Below, one piece after another: positions 42,933 through 53,066 of a stretch of 64,000 nt of DNA (position 1 is its first letter; each line of letters starts with the position of its first letter). Origin of the DNA: Acidicapsa acidisoli (GTDB lineage Bacteria > Acidobacteriota > Terriglobia > Terriglobales > Acidobacteriaceae); NCBI RefSeq assembly GCF_025685625.1, contig NZ_JAGSYI010000001.1, positions 1,550,001 to 1,614,000 of the forward strand, read 5' to 3'. The notes under the pieces are model-generated. The model saw nothing but the letters and a program-made list of their open reading frames with translations. It ran no database searches and was not told where the DNA came from. Position numbers and translations under genes: made by a program.

Positions 42933-45635
42933 TCAATACATCAGGTTCAGCAAGGCGGGTGTCGGGAAGACCGACGATGTACGGTGAATGTTTCCGGCGG
43001 TTCCGATGCTGGACAGTGTGAATCCCCACAGCCACTCTCCTTCATCGCGCAGGGAACCTAATTCAAAACGGCGATAACCGGCCTGCAGGCCACAGCAATT
43101 CCAGTTGTAGATTGCCTCGACTCCGCCGTATTGCAGTGTGCCCTGGGTGAAATCATAGCTGGCGTTCATGGCGACGCTCAGGCCTACATCGGATGGCTTA
43201 CCGAAGTAAACAAAAGGCTTCACCAACTGGCTCTGAAGGACGGTTGCGCTGCTGCCGCTTTCATCGACGGCATTCAGCAGCGCATGGCCGACTCCTATGG
43301 TGGTGCGACCCCAGCTGTAACCGGCAAAAAGATTGTTGGCGCCGAAGCGTCCGGCCTTCGGATCGTAATCCAGATCCCACTCGACGCGCAGATGGTCGAT
43401 GGCCTCAAATCGCAGCCGTGAAATGACTGGCGAAATGTTGCGTGGAGAGGTGAGAAACGCAATTCCGGTCAGATCCAGCGTGGAGTCGAAGACATTGCGG
43501 CGGTTAGGGATCAGCGCGCCACCGAAGTTTGGATCGATGAAGAACTTCTGCGCAATCTGCCAGCTCGCCCACTCACGCGCAGGCGGGCGACACGTACCAG
43601 TCTGGTCTGTCGAATTCGTTGTCGTGGACTCCTGGCCGGAAACATCCCCACCCATGGGGTCGAGATTTGGCACGTTCTGATTCGGTACATCCTGAGAATT
43701 TTGTTCCTGTGCGCCTGCTTCGGAGTTCCCCCGGGAATCGCACGGCTTGGCCTGGGTGTTCTTTACATAAAAGCGCTGCGTGAAGGAGTAGCCGGCTTCG
43801 TTGGTGTCGGTGGCGATGTCCACCATGTCAAATTGCAACGTTTGCTGCGCCTGGTTGATGCCGGTTACGTAGTGGTAGAAGATCTCTGGCTCAATGACGT
43901 GGCGGAGTTCGCGATGGAGCCCAGGCAGCTCAAAGTCGCGCTCGACCGCCGGAGGCCGAATGTCCAGGGAGGCTTCGACATCTGATCGGTTCAAGGCATT
44001 GTGCTGTACATACGGAACTCCGCCGAAGTGTGTGCCTGTCAGGTCTGGGATCTGGCTGCCGGAGTACTCGGTGGTGCGCACGGCAAACTGGGGCAGGAAG
44101 TTCCAATCGCCTAGATGAATGGGCCATTCTATGTGCGGGTAAAGATCGAACCGGCCGACATTGCGCGCATGGAATCCGGGTTCGGCGCGGTCCAGATCGA
44201 CAACCGAGGTGTCCAGTCCCCAATAAACAGGGGACAAAGCCCTGGAGGAGCTGGGCAGCAGGGGACGGTCAACCACGTCATATCGTAGAGTGGGAAGGTG
44301 CAATATGCGCACCTCTGGGACGCTCACCACCGGGCCCGTTGTCGTTGTGCCCGCATAGCTCTCGAAGCGATCCAGTGAGAGCGACGGTACAAAGCCGTTG
44401 TGCCAGTGCGTCAGGGCGGCGTTGCTAACCACTTCGGAACTGGTGGCCTGTGCCAGATTCTCATCAAATGCCAGGCGATAGATGTAGCTTGAGAGGTACT
44501 CGACGGCGCCGGCAACACGGGTCTGCGGGCTGAAATACTTGTGGCCATAAGCGATGATGTCCGCGCCACCCTGGTTGACCAGCGTTGGCGTGGTTGCGCC
44601 GGTTAGGGTCTCCTCGATGCCGCGATCCAGCAGGGCATTCCAGCGCACCGTCAACGCATCCAGGCCCGGCCCGCGGTAGCGGAAGTCGCCTGTGGGAGCA
44701 TAGCCGCGCTTGCTCCAGTATTGCGCGCCGGCCGTAATATCCATGCTGCGGTTGATAGCCCAGTAGAATTCTTCTCCAATCACCAGACCCTTCACGCTGG
44801 AGTTCTCGCCCTCTGGCAGTAGAAATCCGCTCTCTCGTCCGGTTTCGTCGAGGTTTCGCTGAACAAACGGCAGGTAGACCAGTGGAATATGCCAGAACTC
44901 GAAGAAGCTGTTGCGCGTGGTCGCCTTTCCGTTCACAACCTCAATCGAGCGCGTAATCAGTTGCCAATCGGGTTTTGGCAGCCGGCAGGAGGTCATGGAG
45001 CCATCCACAATCCGGTAGGCTTCTTCGCCCGTCTGCAACAAGACCCGGCCCGTAAAGATAAAGGGATCCGGTGTGCTGTAGATCAGGGTCTTGCCAATGT
45101 GGCGCACGCCGAAGGAGCCGGTTACGTCGTAAAAGGTCGCGGTGTTCTCCTGCAAATGCATTTCCCCGTGCGATGCGGTCATGACAGCGTCATTGGGGCC
45201 GCCTTCCAGTTGCAAATGTCCTTCCGCTTCCACGGTCGATGTGGAGTGGTGATAGACAATCCTGTCGGCGTGGAGGACGTAATTCTTGTAATAGAGCACG
45301 ACTTCGCCAGTCACTGTCGAGACGTCTCCGACATGTTCCTGATAGCCATTTGGCCCGGTTGTCCAATGGACGGGAACGCCCGTTGTGGGCAGAGGCTCTG
45401 GCCTGGCAATCGGCAATATCTGCTGGCTGGGGTCGTCCGGAACATCGGGGGAAGCGGATGCGGCAGCGGCCGGAATTGCAGGCTGCTGCACCTGCTCCTG
45501 AACCGCTGCATTGCCAGCGCCGGTTCCGGGTAACGCATTAGTTAACAGCTGCGCATGCATCTGCTCATGACAGAGCAGAAACAGCGTGATAAACCAAAAG
45601 TAGCGAGAATACATCACCGGATCAATGCCCAGCAT
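42933..45635 (-). CDS. lptD: LPS-assembly outer-membrane protein LptD
   Basis: LptD, with LptE, places lipopolysaccharide in the outer leaflet of the outer membrane. The 900-residue product has a signal segment (SRYFWFITLFLLCHEQMHAQ). An OstA/LptA-like beta-jellyroll follows (TGEVVLYYKNYVLHADRIVY, STSTVEAEGHLQLEGGPNDA), and then a beta-barrel. RNSFFEFWHIPLVYLPFVQR and a C-terminal Cys pair (NWNCCGLQAGYRR) are family features, the pair lying where LptD disulfides form. A Gln/Asn/Ser-rich loop (about residues 645-705, with one Cys at each end) is inserted in the barrel. The start may instead be ATG 45614. Confidence 0.88.
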   Translation of the reverse strand: MLGIDPVMYSRYFWFITLFLLCHEQMHAQLLTNALPGTGAGNAAVQEQVQQPAIPAAAASASPDVPDDPSQQILPIARPEPLPTTGVPVHWTTGPNGYQEHVGDVSTVTGEVVLYYKNYVLHADRIVYHHSTSTVEAEGHLQLEGGPNDAVMTASHGEMHLQENTATFYDVTGSFGVRHIGKTLIYSTPDPFIFTGRVLLQTGEEAYRIVDGSMTSCRLPKPDWQLITRSIEVVNGKATTRNSFFEFWHIPLVYLPFVQRNLDETGRESGFLLPEGENSSVKGLVIGEEFYWAINRSMDITAGAQYWSKRGYAPTGDFRYRGPGLDALTVRWNALLDRGIEETLTGATTPTLVNQGGADIIAYGHKYFSPQTRVAGAVEYLSSYIYRLAFDENLAQATSSEVVSNAALTHWHNGFVPSLSLDRFESYAGTTTTGPVVSVPEVRILHLPTLRYDVVDRPLLPSSSRALSPVYWGLDTSVVDLDRAEPGFHARNVGRFDLYPHIEWPIHLGDWNFLPQFAVRTTEYSGSQIPDLTGTHFGGVPYVQHNALNRSDVEASLDIRPPAVERDFELPGLHRELRHVIEPEIFYHYVTGINQAQQTLQFDMVDIATDTNEAGYSFTQRFYVKNTQAKPCDSRGNSEAGAQEQNSQDVPNQNVPNLDPMGGDVSGQESTTTNSTDQTGTCRPPAREWASWQIAQKFFIDPNFGGALIPNRRNVFDSTLDLTGIAFLTSPRNISPVISRLRFEAIDHLRVEWDLDYDPKAGRFGANNLFAGYSWGRTTIGVGHALLNAVDESGSSATVLQSQLVKPFVYFGKPSDVGLSVAMNASYDFTQGTLQYGGVEAIYNWNCCGLQAGYRRFELGSLRDEGEWLWGFTLSSIGTAGNIHRTSSVFPTPALLNLMY

Positions 45636-45872
45636 AACAAAGCTGTGTAGTGCACTCAGGTAAGACGGGATTCTCGCAGCTCTGGCTGCAAAGAAAAGCC
45701 GATCTCTCTCCGCGCGGGCTGCATCCCCGTGCGAAAGGTGCTATTTGGCGCAATCTTCTTTCTCTGCGACTTCTTCTCTTCGGTGCCAGGGATGTCCGGA
45801 CGCCCAGATTGATCGAAGCGGCCTCCGGCCAGCAACCGCAGTCATCGCGCTGCGACAGAAGGGAACCAGCTT

Positions 45873-47546
45873 TTGAGCAAATCGGCCAGCTTACCCGCAC
45901 AGCCATTTGACGCATTCGATCCACCATCGAATGAATCCGCCGCCACGCCTACCTGGAAGCAGGAGGTCAACCAGCGTCTGGCGGCACATCGGAATCGTCG
46001 CGGAGGGCCACAGGATTCCGCAGATGGCCACGCGGCAGAAAGTCCGCGTGCGACCAGCGCCCGCGCCGCTGAAGCTGCGGCCCGTGTCGCCGCTCGCTAT
46101 GCCAAGGCTCCAAGCTATAGCGAACTGCTGGCTGGCGAGGCGAGAGCCGTGGTCCGCGCGGCAGGCGCTGCCGCTGAAGCCGCGCGCAATGCCCAGGCCG
46201 CAGCTCAGGCCGTGCTGGCTGGTCTTGAATCCGGTCCAATCGCCTCCGGCTTCTGGGAGCCGCATCAGCATGAGACTCGGCGGGAATCGAATGCCTCCAT
46301 TCCCGCTGCTCTGCCAGAGACGGTCGCTGCGCCGCGATGGCAGGACGAACCACCTGTGTCTGCCACGGAGCGCGCCCGAGAGAATAAGGAAAACAACGAA
46401 AACTCCCTCACTCCTTGGGCGGGAGCTCAGCCGAGGTGGGAAGAGACATCGCCGATGGCCTCTTCAGCACCGCAGCAGGGCCAGGATGTCTGGTCGGAGA
46501 TGCGCCTCCATTCTGGGCATGAGATTGAGTACGGGCAAGGGGCCAAAAGACACGTAAGGCAAGGTCATGCGCAGAACGTGGAAGAGCTAGAACTCTTTTC
46601 AGAAGAGTCATTGGATTTTGACGACTCGTATGATTCGCGAGATCCTCTGCGCAGCGCCACCGTCGAACCGGTGCAGCATCTTCCCGCGAACCTGATCGAA
46701 TTTCCCCGGGAACTGGTCGCCACGCGTAAAGTGCGCCCCCGGTTGGCCGAGGGGCCGTTTTATAACGCATCGCACGAGAACTCGCAGCTCAGCATCTTTG
46801 AGGTCGATCCAGACCTTCTGGCTTCGCCAGCCGACTCGGCTCACGCTGTCGCGCCACCGGAATGGGCTTCAATCGAGCTGGATCATCCGGAGCAGCATAC
46901 CGGGCAGCAGCACTCCACTGGCGGTGAGGACCAGCAGGTTTACGTTGAGCATCGCTATCCCGCAGAGATGCATGGCGGCAACGTCGAGGCAAGGCAACTG
47001 TCGGCAACTGCCGTCGAAGAGCTGCCCGTGTCGCCTGTGCCGGAACCGTTTGTCAACTCAGTGAGGAACGCGCCCCCGAAGCGAAGTTCGCAGGCGCAGG
47101 TTTCGGCATCTGCTCCCGAGAACGCTCCTGCCGAACTGCTGGTGGCGACGCTCAGCGATCGCCTGTTGGCAGCGGTTGTCGACGGGGCGCTTGTGACGCT
47201 GGCTTTGGCAGCAGCGGCTGTTGTGGTGATCGCTTCCACATCGCATCCGCCCACCGGACGCCTCGCGTTGATCGCGAGCGGCTGTGGATTGCTGCTCTTT
47301 GGATTGCTGTACCAATTCCTGTTCCTGAGCTACGCCGAAGAGGGCACGTTGGGCATGCGTTACGCGCGCATCGCACTTTGCACCTTCGACGACGACAATC
47401 CTACCGTTGACCAAATGCGCCAAAGGATTCCGGCGCTGCTTCTGTCCGCTTTGCCTGCCGGGCTGGGTCTGCTCTGGGCGATCTTTGACAAGGACCATCT
47501 GGGCTGGCATGACCGCATGACCCGCACCTACCAGCGCAAGTACTAG
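45873..47546 (+). CDS. RDD-family membrane protein with a long disordered N-terminus
   Basis: The last 150 residues form an RDD domain: TLSDRLLAAVVDGALVTLAL with the Arg-Asp pair, two or three membrane segments, and EGTLGMRYARIALCTFDDDN. It ends AIFDKDHLGWHDRMTRTYQR. RDD proteins are implicated in transport or ion homeostasis, mostly without proof. The first roughly 405 residues are polar and low in complexity, with Ala-rich helices (ARAAEAAARVAARYAKAP) and no recognisable domain. Such a long extension is unusual for the family. Translation probably begins at TTG 45873 after AAGGGA. The gene is divergent from lptD. Confidence 0.8.
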   Translation: MSKSASLPAQPFDAFDPPSNESAATPTWKQEVNQRLAAHRNRRGGPQDSADGHAAESPRATSARAAEAAARVAARYAKAPSYSELLAGEARAVVRAAGAAAEAARNAQAAAQAVLAGLESGPIASGFWEPHQHETRRESNASIPAALPETVAAPRWQDEPPVSATERARENKENNENSLTPWAGAQPRWEETSPMASSAPQQGQDVWSEMRLHSGHEIEYGQGAKRHVRQGHAQNVEELELFSEESLDFDDSYDSRDPLRSATVEPVQHLPANLIEFPRELVATRKVRPRLAEGPFYNASHENSQLSIFEVDPDLLASPADSAHAVAPPEWASIELDHPEQHTGQQHSTGGEDQQVYVEHRYPAEMHGGNVEARQLSATAVEELPVSPVPEPFVNSVRNAPPKRSSQAQVSASAPENAPAELLVATLSDRLLAAVVDGALVTLALAAAAVVVIASTSHPPTGRLALIASGCGLLLFGLLYQFLFLSYAEEGTLGMRYARIALCTFDDDNPTVDQMRQRIPALLLSALPAGLGLLWAIFDKDHLGWHDRMTRTYQRKY

Positions 47547-47558
47547 AGCGATCTACAA

Positions 47559-47608
47559 ACTACGAGGCCGATGGAACGATTCGTTCCATCGGCCTCGTAG
47601 TCTTTTAT
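47559..47608. terminator. Perfect 21-bp-arm terminator between convergent genes
   Basis: The arm 47559-47579 (starting ACTACGAGGCC) is the exact reverse complement of 47581-47601, with one T at the centre, followed by CTTTTATG on the plus strand. It lies directly after the RDD gene and before the convergent ROK-kinase gene, so it may terminate both. Confidence 0.75.
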
Positions 47609-47628
47609 GTGGCTCTCGCCGACTTCCC

Positions 47629-48540
47629 TTACCAGCTCTGCGAACGCAGCGCGGCCACTCCTGCGCCGAGGATGGCCGTGTCGTCATCTTCCTTGAGAAC
47701 TTCCAGGGAATAGCTTTGCAGCGGGCTCATTTTGACCATGGCTTCGAGGTATCCGCGCAGAACCGGCAGATCGAGGAAGCCCACATTCAGCCCGGTAATA
47801 TAAAACTTTCCAGGACCGCCCAGATGTATCGCCGTTGCAGTGCCGGCTGCAAGGGCGCGATGCCAGAGATCGACGAAATCGCGGCAGCGTGAGTCACCCT
47901 GCTTGGCGTTGTCGAAAACCTCCTCCGGCTCCAGATCGAGGAAGCGCAGCCGCATAGCGCGATTGCCCATAATTCCTTCCAGATGGCCCAGTCCGCCGCA
48001 ACCGCAGTATCGCTCCTTGGGGTCCAGCGTGACCGTCGTATGACCACCCTCCCACACGCCGTCCACCTGGGGCCAGCGTCCGTAGCCGATGCCGTTGCCC
48101 AGCGTCCACACCCGAATCAGACGGTCGAGATGGCCGCCCGAGGCCGCAAGGCCGGCAGCAACGGCGTCCGCGTCGTTGAGCACATAGACAGGCGTCTTGA
48201 TGCCCTGCGATGAAAGCACTTCTCCCAGCGCGTCGGCCAGGCGAATGCCTTTGATCTGCTGAAGGTTCGGCGAGTCTTCCACGACGCCGTTGCGTACGAT
48301 GCCCGGTACGGCGACGCCAATCGCGGCAACCGGTTCGCTGCTCTCGGCGATCAGGGGTGCAATCTGGCTGGCCAGCAGTTCATACACTTCGCCAGCCGGC
48401 AATCCGATCAACGCTTCCGATTCCGAGGGATCGACGGGAAAGCGCAGCCGTCCTCCCTCCAGTTTTTGGTGCCCGAGTGGACCGGTAAGGCGGCCGGCCA
48501 CAATGTGCTCGGTCATTACTACGCCAATTGAGGTGGTCAT
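47629..48540 (-). CDS. ROK-family sugar kinase
   Basis: The 303-residue product from ATG 48540 (after GGAGA) belongs to the ROK family. It has the catalytic region VYVLNDADAVAAGLAASGG, the glycine-rich WTLGNGIGYGRW, and the zinc-binding signature YCGCGGLGHLEGIMG with its Cys cluster. ROK proteins are mostly glucokinases or related hexose kinases; without an N-terminal HTH this is an enzyme rather than a repressor. The exact sugar is not determined. The N-terminal phosphate-binding segment is less canonical than usual. Confidence 0.8.
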   Translation of the reverse strand: MTTSIGVVMTEHIVAGRLTGPLGHQKLEGGRLRFPVDPSESEALIGLPAGEVYELLASQIAPLIAESSEPVAAIGVAVPGIVRNGVVEDSPNLQQIKGIRLADALGEVLSSQGIKTPVYVLNDADAVAAGLAASGGHLDRLIRVWTLGNGIGYGRWPQVDGVWEGGHTTVTLDPKERYCGCGGLGHLEGIMGNRAMRLRFLDLEPEEVFDNAKQGDSRCRDFVDLWHRALAAGTATAIHLGGPGKFYITGLNVGFLDLPVLRGYLEAMVKMSPLQSYSLEVLKEDDDTAILGAGVAALRSQSW

Positions 48541-48673
48541 CTGAGTCTCCAATTTCAATGCAGACGATAGTACCGCTTTAGCCGGGTTCTGCGGCAAGCG
48601 GCGGCTGGAGTGGAGCGCATTGCCAGCCTGAACGCCTGCCTTTATAAGTTTTCTCGACCGTTCCTTTTGCTTG

Positions 48674-50074
48674 TCACTGATAGCGATGAAGCCGTCCCAC
48701 GCCATTGAATGCCGCAATCTTGTAACACTCGGCAAGCGTCGGGTAATTGAAGACTGTTTCGATGAAGTAATCGACTGTGCCGCCCAGGGTCATGACGGCC
48801 TGGCCGATGTGGATCAATTCGCTGGCGTTTTCCCCGATGATATGGACACCCAGCACCTTGCGCGTATCGCGATGGAAGATCAATTTCAAGCGGCCAGTGG
48901 TGTCGCCGCGAATTTGCCCGCGGGCAACTTCCCGGTAATAGGCCATTCCTACTTCGTATGGCACATCCTCGTCGGTAAGCTGCTCTTCCGTCTTGCCGAT
49001 GAAGCTGATCTCGGGAATGGTGTAGATGCCGTAGGGATAGAAGCCGGGGTTAGAGACGGTGATCATGTCGTTAAAGGCACGCGCGACGGCGATTCTGCCT
49101 TGTTCCATGGACACGGAGGCGAGCGATGGAAAGCCGATGACGTCGCCAACCGCGTAGATGGAAGGCGTCGAAGTCTGAAAATTCTCGTCTACCGAGATGC
49201 GACCTCGAGAGTCTGCTTTCAGACCAGCGTTTTCCAACTGGAGGTCTTCGACGTTGCCCTGGCGGCCGACCGCGTAGAGCAGAGCGTCGCCGGAGATACG
49301 TTTGTTGCTCTGCATGTTGGCAACAACGGTTCCGTCTTCCAGCTCTTCGACGCTGGCCAGTTCCTCGCCCAGACGCATCGTGACACGGCTGTCGCGCAGA
49401 TGGTAGCTGAGGGTCTCCACGATCTCCTGGTCCGCGAATTCAAGCAGCTTATTGCGCTTTTCGATTACCGTGACGCGAACGCCCAGAACCGCGAACATAC
49501 AGGCGTATTCCACGCCAATGACGCCGCCGCCAACGACGATCAAGGTGCGCGGCAGCTTGGGCATGTCCAGAATCTGATCGCTGTTGATGATTGTGCGGCC
49601 GTTGATCGGCACCTGATCCGAAGTGGCTGGTCTGGTGCCAACGGCGATGATCACCCGGGCCGCTTCGAGAGTTGTACTTGTCTCCGGACCCTCCACGCGC
49701 AGCGTCTCGGGAGTGACGAAGTGCGCCACTCCGTGGATGACATCGATTCCGTTGCGGGAAAGCTGGGCTTCGGTGACATCGACTTCGGTTTTGACCACGC
49801 CTTGTACGCGGAAGGCTAGATCGGCCATGGTGATTTTTTCTTTGACGCGGTAGTTCATCCCGTAGACAGTGCGGTAGTTGTAGCCGGAAAGATGCAGCAC
49901 GGCTTCGCGCATGGTCTTGGATGGAATTGTGCCGGTGTTAATGCAAACGCCGCCGACGACCGAACGAGATTCGACGATCGCAACTTTCTTCTTCAGCTTG
50001 GAGGCAGCGACTGCGGCGCGCTGCCCGGATGGTCCGGAGCCGACAACAATCAGGTCATACTTGACGGCGCTCAT
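48674..50074 (-). CDS. sthA: Soluble (Si-specific) NAD(P)+ transhydrogenase
   Basis: SthA moves reducing equivalents between NADPH and NADH in the cytoplasm. The 466-residue flavoprotein starts at ATG 50074, seven bases after GGGGGAT. It has the FAD motif LIVVGSGPSGQRAAV, the active-site region GVCINTGTIPSKTMRE and the NAD motif LIVVGGGVIGVEYAC. The second redox Cys of ordinary disulfide reductases is replaced by Thr (C-I-N-T-G-T), the hallmark of SthA. The C-terminal dimerisation domain is complete (GENASELIHIGQAVMTLGG). Confidence 0.93.
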   Translation of the reverse strand: MSAVKYDLIVVGSGPSGQRAAVAASKLKKKVAIVESRSVVGGVCINTGTIPSKTMREAVLHLSGYNYRTVYGMNYRVKEKITMADLAFRVQGVVKTEVDVTEAQLSRNGIDVIHGVAHFVTPETLRVEGPETSTTLEAARVIIAVGTRPATSDQVPINGRTIINSDQILDMPKLPRTLIVVGGGVIGVEYACMFAVLGVRVTVIEKRNKLLEFADQEIVETLSYHLRDSRVTMRLGEELASVEELEDGTVVANMQSNKRISGDALLYAVGRQGNVEDLQLENAGLKADSRGRISVDENFQTSTPSIYAVGDVIGFPSLASVSMEQGRIAVARAFNDMITVSNPGFYPYGIYTIPEISFIGKTEEQLTDEDVPYEVGMAYYREVARGQIRGDTTGRLKLIFHRDTRKVLGVHIIGENASELIHIGQAVMTLGGTVDYFIETVFNYPTLAECYKIAAFNGVGRLHRYQ

Positions 50075-50190
50075 GCGTTGATCCCCCAGGGAAGGAAGAG
50101 ACAGGTATTCAAGAGACTCTCCACAACCGGAGGCTAACACAGTGCGCTGCCTCGGGCGATGTAACGGAGGTGAGGATTTTCGCGAAATGC

Positions 50191-50224
50191 AAGACTGGGA
50201 GCGACTTTTTCCGCTCCCAGTCTT
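50191..50224. terminator. Perfect 13-bp hairpin downstream of the chemoreceptor gene
   Basis: AAGACTGGGAGCG (50191-50203) pairs exactly with CGCTCCCAGTCTT (50212-50224) around an 8-base loop. It lies 42 bases past the stop of the minus-strand MCP gene and upstream of sthA. A weak T-rich stretch (CTTGCATTT) follows in the minus direction, so terminator activity is plausible but not certain. Confidence 0.5.
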
Positions 50225-50265
50225 CGGTTCCAAATACCGCTTGAATCCGGTTCGTAAGGGTTCAA

Positions 50266-51972
50266 TTACGCAGTCCGCCAGGACCGGGAAACCGGCTCTG
50301 ACGCCTTGCCGCGAAGGTTTCCGCCGGGCTGCGTTTCCTCCTGGAGATGGAACTGCCGGATGACGCCGTCCAGATCGTTCGCAAGCCCCGAAAGTTGCTT
50401 GCAGCCATCCGCGGTCTCCTCCGCGGTCCGCGAATTTTCCATTGCCAGTTGCGAGATATGCGCGGCGGATTCGGAGATTTCGCCGGCCGCGGAGGTTTGC
50501 TCCGTGGCGGCTGTCGCAATCAGGCGAATCATGTGCTCCACTTCGCGCGCCGATTCGATGGTCGCTGCCAGGCTCTGCCGCGCTCGGCTGGTTTCGCCTA
50601 TTCCGCTGTCGACGGCGCGGTGGCTTTCTTCCATCAGGTCGAGCGTGGCGCGCGTCTCGTCCTGAATGCCGCGAATGGTGCCGGCAATCTCCTCGGTAGC
50701 GCTTCTGGTGCGTTCGGCAAGGCGGCGAACCTCGCCGGCAACTACCGCGAATCCGCGTCCATGGTCACCCGCGCGGGCGGCTTCGATTGCTGCATTCAGA
50801 GCCAGCAGGTTGGTCTGCTCGCTGATGTCCTGAATCACGGTGACGACCTTCCCGATCTCCTCGGAGCGCGCGGCCAGACCGGTCATTTTGCCCGCCACGG
50901 AGCTCGTCGCCGAAGAGATTCGCTCCATGGTCAGCGCGGCCGTTTGCATCACGGCGCCGCCTTCGCTTGCGGTTTCAGCAGATTTCCGGCTGATGTTCGA
51001 GGCCGTCTCGGCATTCCGGCTGATCTCTCCGATGGTCGCGGTCATCTCCTGCGCGGCGGCGGCGATCTGGTTGGTCTTGCCCGATTGAGCCTGCGCATTG
51101 GCGTTGGCCTGCACCGATCGCACGCTCATCTCTGTTGCGGAGGCCGTTAGGTTTTCGGCTCCCTGGGCAACAGTTCCCAACACCAGACGCATCGCGGCAA
51201 CGCAGGTATTCAGCGCAGTGCACATGCGGCCGATTTCATCGGTTCCAATCGCTTCTACGCTCACTGTTAAGTCTTTGGCTGCCACCTGCTCCAGAGCCGT
51301 GGTTGCCGCGCGCAAAGAAGGTGCAATGAGGTGGGTGAGCATGACCCCGGTCAAAGCGCAGAGGACGACAGTGACTATCACCAGGCTGACGATCAGCATC
51401 AGAGATTGGCGGCTCCGGCTGATGGCTTGATTCCCTTCCTGAACACCGACGTTGAAGGCCAGATCGTTGGCGCTGTCGGCGGCTTGCTGGGCCAGGTCGA
51501 CGGCTTTGGTCGCCGATGGGTCCATGAAGATCTTCATGGCGACATCTACCTTGCCTTCTGCGGCGGCTTCGCGCCCCTGCGCGCTCAGCCTTTGATACTC
51601 GGCAAAGTTTTGCTGGAAGCTTTCAGAGAGGGCCTGCTCGCCGGGATGGCTGATCAGCGGGGTGTATGTACGTACGCCGGCGGCAAAACTCTCCGCCGCC
51701 TTTTCGCGCTTGGCTTTGTATGTCGTGGTGCATTCGTCGGTGGCGCAAAGCAGCAGAGCCAGATCTGCTCGCCGGGTCTGGGTGATCGCCATGCGGATTT
51801 CGCCCAACGCCTGCCTTGCCGGCATCGCGTTCTCCGCCATGTCGCTCAGAGTCGAGTTGATTTTGACGAATCCATAGATGGCGAGCGCTCCCTGCAAGGC
51901 ACAGAGCAGGCAGACGATTCCGAAGGCGAACACAAACTTGCGTGCGATTGGGAGGTTGCGAAAAATTGACAT
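50266..51972 (-). CDS. Methyl-accepting chemotaxis protein
   Basis: This 568-residue receptor has a first membrane helix (about 11-33, [20 protein letters not shown]) and a periplasmic four-helix-bundle-like sensor ([20 protein letters not shown]). A second membrane helix follows (about 191-213, [20 protein letters not shown]), then a HAMP domain. The long signalling hairpin has the conserved tip [20 protein letters not shown] and [20 protein letters not shown]. It would pass ligand information to CheA/CheW. The ligand is unknown and no che genes are close. An exposed Cys pair in the sensor ([13 protein letters not shown]) is unusual. Confidence 0.92.
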   Translation of the reverse strand: MSIFRNLPIARKFVFAFGIVCLLCALQGALAIYGFVKINSTLSDMAENAMPARQALGEIRMAITQTRRADLALLLCATDECTTTYKAKREKAAESFAAGVRTYTPLISHPGEQALSESFQQNFAEYQRLSAQGREAAAEGKVDVAMKIFMDPSATKAVDLAQQAADSANDLAFNVGVQEGNQAISRSRQSLMLIVSLVIVTVVLCALTGVMLTHLIAPSLRAATTALEQVAAKDLTVSVEAIGTDEIGRMCTALNTCVAAMRLVLGTVAQGAENLTASATEMSVRSVQANANAQAQSGKTNQIAAAAQEMTATIGEISRNAETASNISRKSAETASEGGAVMQTAALTMERISSATSSVAGKMTGLAARSEEIGKVVTVIQDISEQTNLLALNAAIEAARAGDHGRGFAVVAGEVRRLAERTRSATEEIAGTIRGIQDETRATLDLMEESHRAVDSGIGETSRARQSLAATIESAREVEHMIRLIATAATEQTSAAGEISESAAHISQLAMENSRTAEETADGCKQLSGLANDLDGVIRQFHLQEETQPGGNLRGKASEPVSRSWRTA

Positions 51973-52168
51973 TGGAAGTGCTCCGTTTTCTGTGGATTAG
52001 GGCCGGACACCTTCGGATCTTGCGGTTCCGCGCGCAATCCGTGGCCGGGAATCTCCGGACATCACCGTCATCGGCAGTTAGGTGGGGGACTTGAGGCAGA
52101 GAGGATCGGCTCGCCTGCGTAGCCGATTGCGTATTGACGCGGAGATTCCCGCGTCTTAGGCTCGAAAT

Positions 52169-52717
52169 ATGCAATTTCTACTCAGCGACCTCGAACGCGA
52201 GCCGATCCAGTTCTCCGTGGCGCTGCCGGCAGCCGCCATTGACTTCGGCGGAGAAGCCGAGCAGGTCGGCAATCTGGCAGCGGAAGGGCGCGCCGAGGTG
52301 CTTCATGAACATCGCGGACCCAAGGAGATCGTCTCCGATATTCGCCTGAAGGGCAGCTTCCAGGGTGACTTCCAGGTGCCGTGCGCCCGTTGCGTCGAAC
52401 CGGTCCAGCACCACCTCACGGGTGACTTTGATCTGCTGTTTCGTCCGCCCGGAGTGGATGCAATCGGTTCTGAACACGCAATTTCCACGCCGGAGACGGA
52501 AATCGGGTATTATGAAAACGGTGGCCTTGCGCTTGAAGACGTGCTCCGGGAACAGGTGCTCCTGTCCCTGCCGGCCCGGACGCTTTGCCAGCCAGATTGT
52601 AAGGGACTTTGTCCGCGCTGTGGCCAAAACCGCAACGAGACAGCCTGCTCCTGTGATTCGGGTCCAAGCGACCCACGCTGGGAAGCGCTGGCCGGCTTAA
52701 GCCGGATGAAGAACTAA
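52169..52717 (+). CDS. YceD-like (DUF177) protein
   Basis: The 182-residue protein has the DUF177 core: GSFQGDFQVPCARCVEPVQH, LEDVLREQVLLSLPARTLCQ and PDCKGLCPRCGQNRNE. The paired cysteines probably bind zinc. YceD proteins are linked to 23S rRNA maturation in plants and bacteria. The gene is immediately followed by rpmF and plsX, a widely conserved cluster in bacteria, which supports the assignment. Confidence 0.9.
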   Translation: MQFLLSDLEREPIQFSVALPAAAIDFGGEAEQVGNLAAEGRAEVLHEHRGPKEIVSDIRLKGSFQGDFQVPCARCVEPVQHHLTGDFDLLFRPPGVDAIGSEHAISTPETEIGYYENGGLALEDVLREQVLLSLPARTLCQPDCKGLCPRCGQNRNETACSCDSGPSDPRWEALAGLSRMKN

Positions 52718-52863
52718 AGACGGGATACACGAAATTCCGGAAAGACCTTGAAACGGTTCTTTCGACGCCCGGCGGGATCAACCCTAAATGCCCGCGCCAG
52801 TGTTGCTTGCGCGATGAGCGTAGGGAAAAACCACCCGGGCCGGAACAAGAGAGGAACAGTACC

Positions 52864-53052
52864 ATGCCTAATCCGAAACGGCGTCACTCGAAGCGCCGCA
52901 CTGCACTTCGCCGCTCGCACGACTTCCTGACCGCGGGCTCGCTTTCGATCTGCCCCAACTGCCAGGAAAAGAAGCTGCCTCACCGCGCTTGCCCCAAATG
53001 CGGCGAGTACAAGGGCCGCGCGGTTATCGAAACCAAGGAAGCCGTCAGCTAA
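52864..53052 (+). CDS. rpmF: 50S ribosomal protein L32
   Basis: The 62-residue protein begins [20 protein letters not shown]. It has the zinc-ribbon cysteines [18 protein letters not shown]. The AGAGGAA before ATG 52864 fixes the start. L32 sits in the large ribosomal subunit. It lies between yceD and plsX, as in many bacteria. Confidence 0.97.
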   Translation: MPNPKRRHSKRRTALRRSHDFLTAGSLSICPNCQEKKLPHRACPKCGEYKGRAVIETKEAVS

Positions 53053-53066
53053 TCTTTAACTCTCCT

